From assembly GCF_049445855.1 (NCBI RefSeq), contig NZ_JBMSDV010000001.1:1240001-1304000 (forward strand): DNA of 64,000 nt. Reading direction: 5' to 3'. Both the position numbers and the translations under genes were made by a program. Positions within the stretch are counted from its first letter, which is position 1. The number at the start of each line of letters is the position of its first letter. Below the pieces are notes generated by a model. It was not told the origin of the DNA, did not search any database, and saw nothing but the letters and a program-made list of their open reading frames with translations. This document shows, in pieces, positions 25,725 through 35,099 of the stretch. The stretch is from JAGOCV01 sp049445855 (GTDB taxonomy: Bacteria > Pseudomonadota > Gammaproteobacteria > Burkholderiales > Burkholderiaceae_C).

Positions 25725-27791
25725 ATGTCCTCACCGATGAATATCAACCCGTTCCGCCTCACCCGGCTTGCCCTGATGACCGCCATGCTGGGCGTCACCG
25801 CGCTCGCCCCGGCCCACGCGCAGGTGGCCACAACGACGGCGACTGCCAACGCCGAAATCGATCCGCCCGGCCGCGTGGCGCGCATCGGCTATTTCGACAA
25901 CAGCGTGAGCTTCCTGCCCGCCGGCTCGCAGGAATGGGAATCGGCGATGCTGAACCGCCCCATCATCGCGGGTGACCAGCTGTCCACGGACGCCGGCGCG
26001 CGCGCAGAGATGCATGTGGGCTCCACGGCGCTGCGCCTGGGCCCGCAGACGCACGCAAGCTTCAGCCGGTTGGACGACAACGAGGCTTTCATCACCGTTC
26101 AACAGGGCACACTCAGCTTGCGCGTTCGCCAGCTGTTTCCCGGTGAGCATCTGGAGGTCAACACGCCGAACGTCGCCCTCAGCATCACGCAGCCCGGCGA
26201 ATACCGTGTCGACGTGAACGCCGCAGGCGGCACCACCCGCGTGACGGTGCCTTCCGGCGGTGGTGTGCTGTATGGTGAAGGCGGGCAGACCGTGACCATC
26301 GGCTCACCTCAGCAACTGACGTTCGCCGGACGCGCGCTCGCACAGGTGAGCGCGCAGAACGCTGCGCCACGCGACGCCTTCGACCAGTGGACGATGGTGC
26401 GCGACCGCCAGGAAGACCAATCCATTTCCGCGCGCTACGTCTCGCGCGAGGTCGTCGGCTACCAGCAACTCGACGCGTACGGCGACTGGTCGACCGACGC
26501 CACCTACGGCAACATCTGGTACCCGCGCGTGACCGTCGCCAACTGGGCGCCGTACCGCTACGGCCAATGGCGCTATGTCGCGCCCTGGGGCTGGACCTGG
26601 GTCGACGACGCGCCCTGGGGTTTTGCACCGTCGCACTACGGCCGCTGGACACAGGTCGGTCCGCGCTGGGGCTGGGTGCCGGGCCCCATCGCACCCCGGC
26701 CGGTCTATGCGCCCGCCCTCGTGGCCTTCATCGGCGGCTCGAGCGGTGGCGTGAACTGGAATGTGTCGATCGGCGGCGGCGGTGGCCCGGGCGTGGGCTG
26801 GTTCCCGCTCGCCCCCGGCGAAGCGTACCGGCCTGCGTACCGTGCGAGCCCGCGCTATGTGACCAACATCAATCGCACGATCGTGGTGAACAACAACGTC
26901 ACCAACGTGTACCGGTTCAACCGGCCTGAAACCGTGACGGCCGTTCCACGTGACGCGTTCCAGCGCGGCCGGCCCACGGGCGGCCTCTACCAGCGCATCG
27001 CACAGGCAGACCTGGATCGCGGACGCGTGGTGGATCGACCCGACGCCCGCCCCGATCCGCGTAACGCGTGGAACGACCGCAATGGCGATGGGCGGCCGGA
27101 CAACAGACCTGATGGCCGCAACGACGACAGCGTCGCGGAACAGATCCGCCGCCGCCAGCAGGAAGCACTGCGCGGAGACAACCGCGAACGCGACAACATG
27201 ACCTGGGAACAGCGCCAGCAACTGCAGAACCGCCGCGACCAGGAGCGCAATGCCATCGCAGAGCAACAGCAACGCACCCTGCAGGACGGTGCCCGTCGCC
27301 AGCAGCAGGAACAGGAAGAGCGCGTGCGCCGCCAGCAGGTGGAGCAACAGCAGCGTGTGACGCAGCAACAGCGCGAACAACAGGAGCGTGTGCAGCGACA
27401 ACAGCAGGAGCAGCAGCAACGCGCCCAGCAACAGCAGATGGGCATGCAGGAGCGCATCCAGCGCCAGCAGGCCGAGCAGGCGGAACAGCAACGTCGTGCG
27501 CAGCAGCAGCGAGCCCAGCAACAGATGCAGCAACAGCGCGAGGCGCAACAGCGGGACAACCAGCAACGCGAGTTTCAGCAGCGCGCCCAACGCCAGCAGA
27601 TGGAGCAGCAGGAGCGTGCGCAGCAACAGCAGCGGCAGATGCAGGAGCAGCGCCAGTCCCAGGAACGCCAGCGCCAGCAACAGGCCGAGAACGAGGCACG
27701 CGGCCGGGGGCAGTTCAATGGACAACAGGGTGGCCCGCCGCAGAAGCCGATGCGCCCGGGCATGCGCCCTGGAGACAACGACCGTTCCTGA
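25725..27791 (+). CDS. Exported DUF6600/FecR-like protein with Gln-rich coiled C-terminus
   Basis: A 688-residue exported protein; the ATG at 25725 has TAAGGAG upstream, and a signal peptide ends near 'APAHAQ' (about 33). Residues about 60-210 resemble a FecR-like beta domain ('GDQLSTDAGARAEMHVG', 'LSLRVRQLFPGEHLEVNTP'). Residues about 240-390 are Trp/Tyr/Gly-rich with 'YGDWSTDATYGNIWYPRV' and 'RWGWVPGPIAP', typical of DUF6600. From about 470 to 670 the chain is almost entirely Gln, Arg and Glu, predicted coiled coil. Function is unknown; members are envelope proteins of proteobacteria. The repetitive codons also create long open frames on the other strand, which are shadows. Confidence 0.85.
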   Translation: MSSPMNINPFRLTRLALMTAMLGVTALAPAHAQVATTTATANAEIDPPGRVARIGYFDNSVSFLPAGSQEWESAMLNRPIIAGDQLSTDAGARAEMHVGSTALRLGPQTHASFSRLDDNEAFITVQQGTLSLRVRQLFPGEHLEVNTPNVALSITQPGEYRVDVNAAGGTTRVTVPSGGGVLYGEGGQTVTIGSPQQLTFAGRALAQVSAQNAAPRDAFDQWTMVRDRQEDQSISARYVSREVVGYQQLDAYGDWSTDATYGNIWYPRVTVANWAPYRYGQWRYVAPWGWTWVDDAPWGFAPSHYGRWTQVGPRWGWVPGPIAPRPVYAPALVAFIGGSSGGVNWNVSIGGGGGPGVGWFPLAPGEAYRPAYRASPRYVTNINRTIVVNNNVTNVYRFNRPETVTAVPRDAFQRGRPTGGLYQRIAQADLDRGRVVDRPDARPDPRNAWNDRNGDGRPDNRPDGRNDDSVAEQIRRRQQEALRGDNRERDNMTWEQRQQLQNRRDQERNAIAEQQQRTLQDGARRQQQEQEERVRRQQVEQQQRVTQQQREQQERVQRQQQEQQQRAQQQQMGMQERIQRQQAEQAEQQRRAQQQRAQQQMQQQREAQQRDNQQREFQQRAQRQQMEQQERAQQQQRQMQEQRQSQERQRQQQAENEARGRGQFNGQQGGPPQKPMRPGMRPGDNDRS

Positions 27792-27879
27792 CCTGCGCGC
27801 ATTTGCGCCGGCGTCCCGGGCGACGCATCCGGGATGATGCCGAGGCGGCCAAGTCGTTGCACGTGATCTACTGCGGGCC

Positions 27880-28803
27880 ATGCCCGCGACGCTGCTCGTC
27901 CTCAATCCCAACGCCGCCGGTGGGCGTGCCGCGCGTCTCGCGCCGCTGCTGCAGCAGTGGCTGGCGCAGCATTCACCCGACACGGGATTCATTTCCGACG
28001 GCACCATCGTCCATGCACGCGAACGCATTGCGGCCCTGCCCCGCGGTTCGCGCATCGCCATCGCCGGGGGTGACGGCACCATCCATCAGTTCCTCCAGGT
28101 CCTGCATGACGGGGGGCATGTGCTGGGTGTGGTGCCTGCGGGCAGCGGCAACGACATGGCGCGCGCGCTCGGCGTGTTCGGCATGTCGTGGGAGCCTGCG
28201 CTTCAGCATGCCCTGAAGGGCGCAGCCTCGGCCATGGATCTCGGTCAGGCCGACTGGACCCGCACTGACGGCACGCAAGGCCGCGCAATCTTTGCATCCA
28301 GCCTCACCGCCGGCTTCGATTCGTCGGTGGTGCTGCGCACACAGCAGGGACCGCAATGGCTGTACGGCCTGCCGCGCTACCTGCTCGCCACGCTGCGCGA
28401 GCTGGCGCAGCTGCGCAACTGGCACTTGTGTGTGCAATCCGGCGGGCGCACCCTGCATGACGACCCCGCCCTTTTCTGTTCCACGCTCAACACACCCACT
28501 TTCGGCAGCGGCATGCCCGCAGTGCCGCATGCACGCATCGACGACGGCTTGCTCGACCTGCTTGTTGCAGGCCGGTTCGGCCGCCTGCCGACCCTGCTCA
28601 TGCTTCCACGCCTGCTCGCAGGCTGGCACCTGGGGCATGCACGCGTGCAGACACATGCGCTGCAGGAACTGACGATCGACAGCGTGGACGCGCATGCACC
28701 TGTGCCGCTGGCCGCGGACGGCGAGTACCTGGGCGAGGCGCAGCAGGTTCAAATCCGCTGCCTTCCCCGCGCCCTCTCCGTCGTCCGCAAGGGTTTCCCC
28801 TGA
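27880..28803 (+). CDS. Diacylglycerol kinase-family lipid kinase (YegS/DagK-like)
   Basis: A 307-residue cytosolic enzyme with the catalytic-domain signatures of the family: 'LLVLNPNAAGGRAARL' at the start, the nucleotide motif GGDGT (residues 63-67), and 'VPAGSGNDMARALG'. The C-terminal half carries the beta-sandwich expected of YegS-type kinases. Members phosphorylate lipids such as diacylglycerol, sphingosine or phosphatidylglycerol. The gene stands alone after the DUF6600 protein and ends about 100 bp before phnC. Which lipid is used cannot be told from sequence. Confidence 0.88.
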   Translation: MPATLLVLNPNAAGGRAARLAPLLQQWLAQHSPDTGFISDGTIVHARERIAALPRGSRIAIAGGDGTIHQFLQVLHDGGHVLGVVPAGSGNDMARALGVFGMSWEPALQHALKGAASAMDLGQADWTRTDGTQGRAIFASSLTAGFDSSVVLRTQQGPQWLYGLPRYLLATLRELAQLRNWHLCVQSGGRTLHDDPALFCSTLNTPTFGSGMPAVPHARIDDGLLDLLVAGRFGRLPTLLMLPRLLAGWHLGHARVQTHALQELTIDSVDAHAPVPLAADGEYLGEAQQVQIRCLPRALSVVRKGFP

Positions 28804-28835
28804 AGCTTCCGTGACAGTGGCGTGACCCGCCTCAT

Positions 28836-28853
28836 CTGTCACGAAATCGCCAT
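28836..28853 (+). promoter_or_regulatory. Possible Pho box upstream of phnC
   Basis: CTGTCACGAAATCGCCAT matches the first half of the PhoB consensus (CTGTCAT) at six of seven bases and the second half at four of seven, about 52-69 bp before the phnC start. An inverted GTGACAG lies 18 bp upstream, forming a 7-bp inverted repeat with it. Phosphonate uptake genes are classically phosphate-starvation controlled, which makes the site plausible but weak. Confidence 0.35.
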
Positions 28854-28904
28854 ATTGGCCGTCCAGAATCGCGCCCAGTTTCAAAACAGGCAAGAGGGGC
28901 TCCG

Positions 28905-29714
28905 ATGGCGATCGCCGCAGTGGAGGTAACAGCGTTGAGCAAGTCGTTCCATGCGCGGCGCAAAGCGCTGGACGACGTATCGCTGCGCATCGCGCCGGGC
29001 GAGATGGTCGCATTGATCGGCGCGTCGGGCTCGGGCAAGTCGACGCTGCTGCGGCACCTGTCGGGCTTCGTCGCGGCGGAGCAGGGCGACATCGCCATCT
29101 TCGGCCGCACGGTCCAGCGCAACGGCCGCATCTCTTCCGAAGTGCGCGCCATCCGTTCGGACCTCGGCTTCGTCTTCCAGCAGTTCAACCTGGTCGGCCG
29201 CCTGCCAGTCATCACCAACGTGCTCACCGGCGCGCTGTTCCGCATGCCGCTGTGGCGCAGCCTGCTGATGCGCTTCGGCGTCGCGGAGACGCAGTCCGCG
29301 CTCGACGCGCTCGCATCGGTGGGGCTGCGTGAGCAGGCATGGCAACGCGCGAGCACGCTGTCCGGCGGCCAGCAGCAACGCGTGGCGCTGGCGCGCACGC
29401 TGGTGCAGAAGGCCCGCATCATCCTGGCCGACGAGCCCATCGCATCGCTCGACCCCGAGTCCGCGCGCAACGTGATGGACATCCTCGCGCGCATGAACCG
29501 CGAAGGCGGCCAGACGGTGCTGGTCTCGCTGCACCAGGTGGAGATGGCGCTTCGCTACTGCCCGCGCACCATCGCGCTGAACGGGGGCCGCGTCGTGTAC
29601 GACGGCCCATCTTCCGCGCTCACGCCCGCGATGCTGCGCGAGCTCTACGGCACTGCCGTGGACGAGCTGTTCGCATCGCCCGAACCATTGCCGCATCTCG
29701 CACTGGCTGCCTGA
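28905..29714 (+). CDS. phnC: Phosphonate ABC transporter ATP-binding protein
   Basis: A 269-residue ABC ATPase. Walker A is '[11 protein letters not shown]' (39-49), the signature is '[15 protein letters not shown]', and Walker B is '[15 protein letters not shown]'. Overall it follows PhnC ('[20 protein letters not shown]', '[15 protein letters not shown]'). It powers uptake of phosphonates or related phosphorus esters with the PhnD receptor and PhnE permease encoded next. The ATG at 28905 follows GAGGGG. It is the first gene of a four-gene run phnC-phnD-phnE-alcohol dehydrogenase. Confidence 0.93.
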   Translation: MAIAAVEVTALSKSFHARRKALDDVSLRIAPGEMVALIGASGSGKSTLLRHLSGFVAAEQGDIAIFGRTVQRNGRISSEVRAIRSDLGFVFQQFNLVGRLPVITNVLTGALFRMPLWRSLLMRFGVAETQSALDALASVGLREQAWQRASTLSGGQQQRVALARTLVQKARIILADEPIASLDPESARNVMDILARMNREGGQTVLVSLHQVEMALRYCPRTIALNGGRVVYDGPSSALTPAMLRELYGTAVDELFASPEPLPHLALAA

Positions 29715-29757
29715 TTCCAGTTTCCGCAACGACCCCGAATCCTCAACAGGAGCACAC

Positions 29758-30717
29758 ATGAAACGCAAACTCGCCGCGCTGCTGGGCGCCGTCACGCTCG
29801 CGCTGGGCGCCGCACAGGCCATGGCCCAGGAAATCAACTTCGGCATCATCGCCACCGACTCCGCCGCCGCGCAGAAGGACAAGTGGCAACCGCTGTTCGA
29901 CGACATGCAGAAGCAGACGGGCCTGAAGATCAACGGCTTCTACGCACCCGACTACAACGGCGTGATCGAAGCCATGCGCTTCAACAAGGTGCAGGTCGCG
30001 TGGTACGGCAACAAGGCCGCCATCGAAGCCGTGGACCGCAGCAACGGCGAAGTGTTCGCACAGGTGATGTTCGCCGACGGCAGCATGGGCTACAAGTCGC
30101 TGCTGATCGCGCACAAGGACAGCCCGGTCAAGTCGCTCGAAGACATGCTGAAGAGCGGCAAGCAGTACACCTTCGGCAACGGCGACCCCAACTCCACGTC
30201 CGGCAACCTGGTGCCCAGCTACTACGTGTTCGCGCAGAACAAGATCGACCCGACCGCGCACTTCAAGGCCGTGCGCGCCGGTAGCCACGGCGCCAACATG
30301 ATGGCCGTCCTGAACCGCCAGCTCGACGTCGCCACCAACAACACCGAAGAGTGGGACCGCCTGAAGGCACGTCAACCCGAAAAGATCAACGACCTGCGCG
30401 TCATCTGGACTTCGCCGTTGATTCCCTCGGACCCGCTGGTCTGGCGCAAGGACCTCTCGCCCGAAGTCAAGAACAAGATCAAGACCTTCCTCACCACGTA
30501 CGGCAAGGACGACCGCGAGAAGGCCGTGCTGAAGAACATCTACAACTACGGCGGCTTCAAGGCGTCGAGCGACCTGCAGCTGATTCCCATCCGCCAGCTG
30601 GAACTCTTCCGCGACCGCACCAAGGTTGAAGCCAACGCGAACCTGAACGCCACCGAGAAGACGGCCAAGCTCGCCGAGATCGACGCCGAACTCGCGTCGC
30701 TCAAGAAGCAGCAGTGA
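29758..30717 (+). CDS. phnD: Phosphonate ABC transporter solute-binding protein
   Basis: A 319-residue periplasmic receptor with a Sec signal ending near 'AQAMAQE' (about residue 23) and a clear AGGAG site. The mature part has the PhnD pattern 'EINFGIIATDSAAAQKDKW', 'ARWGNKA'-equivalent 'VAWYGNKAAIEAV', 'YKSLLIAHKDSPVKSLEDM' and 'FGNGDPNSTSGNLVPSYYVF', the ligand phosphate loop. It probably binds phosphonates such as 2-aminoethylphosphonate, though some family members bind phosphate or phosphite. It lies 43 bp after phnC. Confidence 0.93.
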   Translation: MKRKLAALLGAVTLALGAAQAMAQEINFGIIATDSAAAQKDKWQPLFDDMQKQTGLKINGFYAPDYNGVIEAMRFNKVQVAWYGNKAAIEAVDRSNGEVFAQVMFADGSMGYKSLLIAHKDSPVKSLEDMLKSGKQYTFGNGDPNSTSGNLVPSYYVFAQNKIDPTAHFKAVRAGSHGANMMAVLNRQLDVATNNTEEWDRLKARQPEKINDLRVIWTSPLIPSDPLVWRKDLSPEVKNKIKTFLTTYGKDDREKAVLKNIYNYGGFKASSDLQLIPIRQLELFRDRTKVEANANLNATEKTAKLAEIDAELASLKKQQ

Positions 30718-30744
30718 GCCCGCCGTAGCAGCACCGAAGCCAGC

Positions 30745-31557
30745 ATGATGTCCGCCTCTGCCAATCCGACCCTCACTCCGGCGACGCTGCCCTCGGCACC
30801 ACCACGCACGACGCTGGTCACGGCCTTCATGTGGGCAGGTGCGCTGGCCCTGCTCGGCTGGTCGTGGCAAGGCGCGGACATGCGGCCGCTGGACCTGTGG
30901 CGCGATTCGGCGAACATGCGCACATACCTCGCCGACTTCTTCCCGCCCAACTTCTCGGACTGGCGCATCTACCTGCGCGAGATGATCGTCACGCTGCACG
31001 TCGCCGTCTGGGGCACCGTGCTCGCCGTCATCTGCGCCGTGCCGATGGGCCTGCTCTCCTCGCACAACATCGTGCCGGCCTGGGTCTACCAGCCGGTGCG
31101 CCGCATGATGGACGCATGCCGCGCCATCAACGAGATGGTGTTCGCGATGCTGTTCATCGTCGCCGTGGGGCTCGGGCCTTTCGCCGGCGTACTCGCACTG
31201 TGGGTGCACACCACCGGCACGCTCGCCAAGCTTTTTTCCGAAGCGGTCGAAGCCATCGATCCGCGTCCGGTCGAGGGCGTGCGCGCCACCGGGGCAAATG
31301 CACTGGAAGAAATCGTCTACGGCGTCATCCCGCAGGTGTTGCCTCTGTGGATTTCGTACACGCTCTACCGCTTCGAATCGAACGTACGCTCCGCTTCGGT
31401 GGTGGGCATGGTCGGTGCGGGTGGCATCGGCGTCGTGCTGTATGAAGTCATCCGCGGCTTCCAGTACGCCGAGACCTGCGCGGTGATGATCATCATCGTC
31501 GTCTGCGTGACGCTGCTGGACATGATGTCGGCACGCGTGCGCAAGTGGGCGATCTGA
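30745..31557 (+). CDS. phnE: Phosphonate ABC transporter permease
   Basis: A 270-residue inner-membrane permease with six hydrophobic helices and the binding-protein-dependent transport signature around '[19 protein letters not shown]' (about 175-193), the EAA loop that docks on PhnC. Its N-terminal 'FLPPNFSDW' type segment ('[16 protein letters not shown]') is typical of PhnE. Two adjacent ATG codons at 30745 and 30748 are both possible starts. One PhnE only is encoded, so a homodimer is expected. Confidence 0.93.
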   Translation: MMSASANPTLTPATLPSAPPRTTLVTAFMWAGALALLGWSWQGADMRPLDLWRDSANMRTYLADFFPPNFSDWRIYLREMIVTLHVAVWGTVLAVICAVPMGLLSSHNIVPAWVYQPVRRMMDACRAINEMVFAMLFIVAVGLGPFAGVLALWVHTTGTLAKLFSEAVEAIDPRPVEGVRATGANALEEIVYGVIPQVLPLWISYTLYRFESNVRSASVVGMVGAGGIGVVLYEVIRGFQYAETCAVMIIIVVCVTLLDMMSARVRKWAI

Positions 31558-31581
31558 AGCGCAACGTCTGACAAGCCGGAC

Positions 31582-32709
31582 ATGCGTATTCCCGGTTATC
31601 ACAACCCGGTCCACATCCACATGGGAGCGGGCGCTCTCGCGTCGCTGGGAGCGCTCGTGCAGCATCGCACGGCAATGCTCGTCACGTTTCCCGAAGCACG
31701 CGGGCTGGGCTTGATCTCGCGCGTCGAAGCAGCACTCGGCAAGCCGCTGGCCGGCGTGATCGACCAAGTGCAGCCCAACCCCGACGTCATGGAACTCGCA
31801 CCGATGTACGACGCGTTCTGGCGCGATCACGGCGACACGGAGGTCCTGCTCGCGGTGGGTGGTGGCAGTGCGATCGACACCGCCAAGGCGCTGATGACAT
31901 CCACCGCTGAAGGTGGCTTCGATGCCCTGCTGGCAGGACTGCGCGGGCAACAGCCCTTGCGTGCGGCCCGCGCCAAGACCCTGATCGCGATTCCGACAAC
32001 GGCGGGCACGGGCAGCGAAGTCACTCCGTGGGCCACGGTATGGGACCGCGCGGAACGACTGAAGTACTCGCTGCACCTGCCCGAGACCTGGCCGGCGCAT
32101 GCGGTCATCGACGCGGAGCTGATGCTGTCGTTGCCTGCGTCGGTGACGCTGTCGAGCGCACTCGATGCCCTGTCGCATGCACTCGAGGCGATCTGGAACG
32201 TGAACGCCAATCCGCTGTCCGACACGTTTGCTGTCGCCGCCGTCCATGACGTGCTCGACGTGCTTCCGTTGCTCATGGAGCAACCACAGCGACTGGAGCT
32301 TCGCGAGCGCATGGCACTCGCCGCGCTGCGCGCGGGCATGGCGTTCTCCAACACACGCACGGCCCTCGCGCATTCGATTTCCTACGAGATGACCTTGCAC
32401 CACGGCCTGCCACACGGCATCGCCTGCTCGTTCACGCTGCCGATGGTGCTGTCACGCGCACTGGGGCATGACGTCGGGCGTGACAGCGTATTGACGCAAG
32501 CGCTTGCGCCACTGATCGAGGCAAATGCCACCGGCTCGTCGCGCGACTTGCCCGCGGCCCTGGCAACCTTCATGGAAAGCCTGGGCGTGAAGACACGCTT
32601 TGCCGACTACGGCGTGAGCGACGATGACGCGGAACGGATGGTGGCGCACGCGATGCAGGGTGCACGCGGCCGCAACTTCATCGCCGCCGGACCTGTCGCG
32701 GCGAATTGA
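31582..32709 (+). CDS. Iron-containing alcohol dehydrogenase, possibly phosphonate-linked
   Basis: A 375-residue group III (iron-type) alcohol dehydrogenase. The NAD(P) motif 'LLAVGGGSAIDTAKAL' (about 89-104), the 'IPTTAGTGSEVTPWATV' loop and metal ligands in 'DALSHALEAIWN' and 'EMTLHHGLPHGIACS' are all present, so it should be active. It follows phnE by 24 bp on the same strand. Related enzymes beside phosphonate genes are annotated as phosphonoacetaldehyde reductases, which would reduce phosphonoacetaldehyde to 2-hydroxyethylphosphonate or act in the reverse direction. That substrate is inferred from position. No phosphonatase, PhnW or C-P lyase gene is in the window. Confidence 0.85.
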   Translation: MRIPGYHNPVHIHMGAGALASLGALVQHRTAMLVTFPEARGLGLISRVEAALGKPLAGVIDQVQPNPDVMELAPMYDAFWRDHGDTEVLLAVGGGSAIDTAKALMTSTAEGGFDALLAGLRGQQPLRAARAKTLIAIPTTAGTGSEVTPWATVWDRAERLKYSLHLPETWPAHAVIDAELMLSLPASVTLSSALDALSHALEAIWNVNANPLSDTFAVAAVHDVLDVLPLLMEQPQRLELRERMALAALRAGMAFSNTRTALAHSISYEMTLHHGLPHGIACSFTLPMVLSRALGHDVGRDSVLTQALAPLIEANATGSSRDLPAALATFMESLGVKTRFADYGVSDDDAERMVAHAMQGARGRNFIAAGPVAAN

Positions 32710-32712
32710 CAC

Positions 32713-33720
32713 CTACTCCTCTTCGGCGTCCGCCTCGGGCGCGTTGTCGTCGTCACCGTCCTTCAGCCGCGCATCGAGCTTCTCGCGCAATGCGCGTGCA
32801 TCGTTCATGAACTCGGGTACCGGGACAGCGGGTGAGGCACGCAGGTCGGGCGGGAACAACGCAGCCATGTAGAGCTCGTTGGACAGGCGCTTGTTCTGCA
32901 GCCAGTTGGTGCCCAGCAAAGCGGGGATGCCGATCAGCATCAACCCCGCGACGGAGCTGGCAATCAGCATCCGGCGGCGCGGCGCGATCACGCCGAGATG
33001 CGCTGCCACACCGGTCGCAGCCACCAGCGCGGCGCCGATCCATGCAAAGCGCGACAGACTCTCCAGCGAAAACATGAAGGCCAGCAAATAAGCCAGCACC
33101 ATGAGCACCTGCGTGGCGATGAACGCGACGCTTGCAATGCGCACATGCCGCCAGAAGAACAGCCGGCCGCTGAAGAGCTTGGTTGTCAGGGCCCAGAGCC
33201 CCGCCCACAGGGCGGTCGAGCCGAAGATCGCCAGCAGCAGGAACGGCAGTTGCTGCAGGAAGCGGCGCGTCTCGTCCGCTTCGAGCCAGCTCTGGCCGAG
33301 CTGCGAGGCCGTGGCCACGCCCAGCAGGCCGACGGTCCATGCCACGGTACCCCACGGAAAGCGCGGCAGCGGCTGCTCGGCAGGAATCGGAACATCGGCC
33401 AGGCGCAGCAGCAGGCGCACGCGGCCGATGCTGAGTTCCTGCCCCTGAGGCCACTCGAAACTCTCGCCGCGCGCATGCTGCTTGCCGCGCAGGCGCACGC
33501 CGTTGACGGTGTCCATCACCTGCACCGTCACCGCGCCGGGCGAGCCGTCTTCACGCGCAGGCCGGTCGATGCGCAGGTGGCCTTCGGCCACGTGCGGCTC
33601 GTCCAGCACCAGGTCGGCCGCGAGGCCGCGCCCCACCGTCACCGGCCATTGCTTGACGGCCAGCCGCCCGAGCAAGGCGCCATTGCGGTCGAACGCTTCG
33701 AGAAGGCCGAGCATGTTCAT
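32713..33720 (-). CDS. FHA-domain membrane protein
   Basis: A 335-residue protein with an N-terminal forkhead-associated domain (about 5-110; 'TVGRGLAADLVLDEPHVAEGHLRID', read in two parts around residues 28-52), which in other proteins binds phosphothreonine peptides. Here the usual Ser-x2-His after GR is altered to 'EPHVAEGH', so phosphopeptide binding is uncertain. Five or so hydrophobic helices follow (about 125-275) and an acidic C-terminal tail ('DGDDDNAPEADAEEE'). Its start overlaps the stop of the protease gene by ATGA, so the protease and FHA protein are made together. Function is unknown. Confidence 0.83.
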   Translation of the reverse strand: MNMLGLLEAFDRNGALLGRLAVKQWPVTVGRGLAADLVLDEPHVAEGHLRIDRPAREDGSPGAVTVQVMDTVNGVRLRGKQHARGESFEWPQGQELSIGRVRLLLRLADVPIPAEQPLPRFPWGTVAWTVGLLGVATASQLGQSWLEADETRRFLQQLPFLLLAIFGSTALWAGLWALTTKLFSGRLFFWRHVRIASVAFIATQVLMVLAYLLAFMFSLESLSRFAWIGAALVAATGVAAHLGVIAPRRRMLIASSVAGLMLIGIPALLGTNWLQNKRLSNELYMAALFPPDLRASPAVPVPEFMNDARALREKLDARLKDGDDDNAPEADAEEE

Positions 33721-35099
33721 CGCTTGCTGCCCTCCCAGCGGAACGACGAGAGATAGTGCTCGACGATCTTCAATCCATTGTCGAAGCTCACGCCCTGCGC
33801 GTCGAGACGACCCTGCACGCCCTTGCGGGGTTCGTTGAGCGTGGCCACCAGCACGGAAACGTCATACAGCCCCGGCAGCTTGCGGTAGGCATTCATGCAG
33901 ACCACGGCACGCATCGGCAGGCCCGACTGGTCGATGTAGCGTTCGGTGCATTCGGCCGGGGTCTTGCGGCGCGACCCGCGCATGGCGAAAACCTCGTTGC
34001 GGAAGCTTTGCGAATACATGGTCGAGAACCGCAGCGGATGGAAGTTCGGCGCGTCATATGCCTCGTAGCGCAGGCGCAGGAAGCCGGTATTGAAATCACC
34101 CGCGAAGAGATGGCTGTCGACCTGGCAATCGGTCCGCTCCAGGCTGAAGGCGCGGAAATCCGGGTCACGCCCCTGGCCCCAGCAACGCGCGAATGCGTCG
34201 TCGGGCACCGGCACCATGTAGCCGAAATGCGCCTGCCCCTTGAGGGGTTGCGCAAGGAAGCGTTGGGACAGAAGGTCCTGATGGCGCATCAGCTGGCGCG
34301 CCACTTCGGCATGCGCCGGCTTCGTGATGGGTTGTGCGTTGACGGCGCGCTCCACCAGCGCTTGCGCCAGCGCGGCAGGAATCAGGAAGCTGACCTGCTC
34401 GCCGTCGAGCCGCTTGGCGACGTTGACGCCGATCACGCGGCCCGACTCGTCGAGCGCAGGGCCGCCACTCATGCCGGGGTTGAGCGCCCCACCGAAGAAG
34501 ATGCGCGGGTAGAAGCTGCGCTGCACCAGCCCGTTGTAGGTGCCCTCGACCACCGCAAAGCCGATGTCCAGCGGATTGCCCAGCGAATAGATACGCTCGC
34601 CCTGCGACAGCGGCTCGCTCGCCGGCCGGAAGTCGAGCACCGCGCGCGCCGCGTCGGCCGGCGCGCCTTCGGTGGGCTTGACGCGCAGCACCGCCAGGTC
34701 GTGCTGGACGTCGAAGGCCAGCAGTTCGACCTCGCCCTCCTTGCCGTCCACCGGCACATAGACGCCGCGGTGACGTTCCGGGTCCAGCGCGAGCTGGCTC
34801 GCCACATGGAAGTTGGTGACGATGACGCCGCGGTCGGACACGTAGAAGCCCGAGCCGACCGTGGATTGCGTGTTGGTGTTGCGCAGCAGCGTGCGGATCT
34901 GGACGAGCTTGGCGCGCGAACTCTCGTAGACGCGGCGCGCGTCACGCGAAACTGCGGCGGGAGGTTCGGGAGCGGGCGTTGCCGCCTGCGCACCGGGCAG
35001 GGTCGGGGCAGGTGGTGGCGCCTGACCGGTCTGCGCAAGCGCCGGCATGGAAACCAGCAGGGTAAGCAGGAGAGCCGGGGCAGGAAGCTTGAAGAACAT
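33717..35099 (-). CDS. Exported trypsin-like serine protease
   Basis: A 460-residue protein with a Sec signal peptide (cleavage near 'PALAQ', residue 23), a Pro/Ala-rich linker (about 24-50), then a trypsin-like domain. The catalytic triad is intact: His98 in 'VTNFHVAS', Asp134 in 'DVQHDLAVLRV' and Ser211 in 'NPGMSGGPALDE'. The fold is that of the DegP/S1C-like proteases but no PDZ domain follows; instead residues 250-460 are an unrecognised domain with several cysteines ('CQVDSH', 'ECTERYIDQSG', 'VVCMNAYR'). It should act in the periplasm. It is coupled to the FHA membrane protein and divergent from gor. Confidence 0.88.
   Translation of the reverse strand: MFFKLPAPALLLTLLVSMPALAQTGQAPPPAPTLPGAQAATPAPEPPAAVSRDARRVYESSRAKLVQIRTLLRNTNTQSTVGSGFYVSDRGVIVTNFHVASQLALDPERHRGVYVPVDGKEGEVELLAFDVQHDLAVLRVKPTEGAPADAARAVLDFRPASEPLSQGERIYSLGNPLDIGFAVVEGTYNGLVQRSFYPRIFFGGALNPGMSGGPALDESGRVIGVNVAKRLDGEQVSFLIPAALAQALVERAVNAQPITKPAHAEVARQLMRHQDLLSQRFLAQPLKGQAHFGYMVPVPDDAFARCWGQGRDPDFRAFSLERTDCQVDSHLFAGDFNTGFLRLRYEAYDAPNFHPLRFSTMYSQSFRNEVFAMRGSRRKTPAECTERYIDQSGLPMRAVVCMNAYRKLPGLYDVSVLVATLNEPRKGVQGRLDAQGVSFDNGLKIVEHYLSSFRWEGSKR

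Noticed and set aside
27170..27690. Possible CRISPR or tandem DNA array
   Set aside because: The periodicity comes from CAG/CAA/CGC codons of a Gln/Arg-rich protein; there are no constant repeats with unique spacers.
26304..28082. 592-codon minus-strand frame rich in leucine
   Set aside because: It is the complement of the CAG/CAA-rich coding repeat, which reads as leucine codons on the other strand; not a membrane protein.
29743..32415. 890-codon minus-strand frame under the phn genes
   Set aside because: It is the shadow of phnD, phnE and the alcohol dehydrogenase, all of which carry family motifs on the plus strand.
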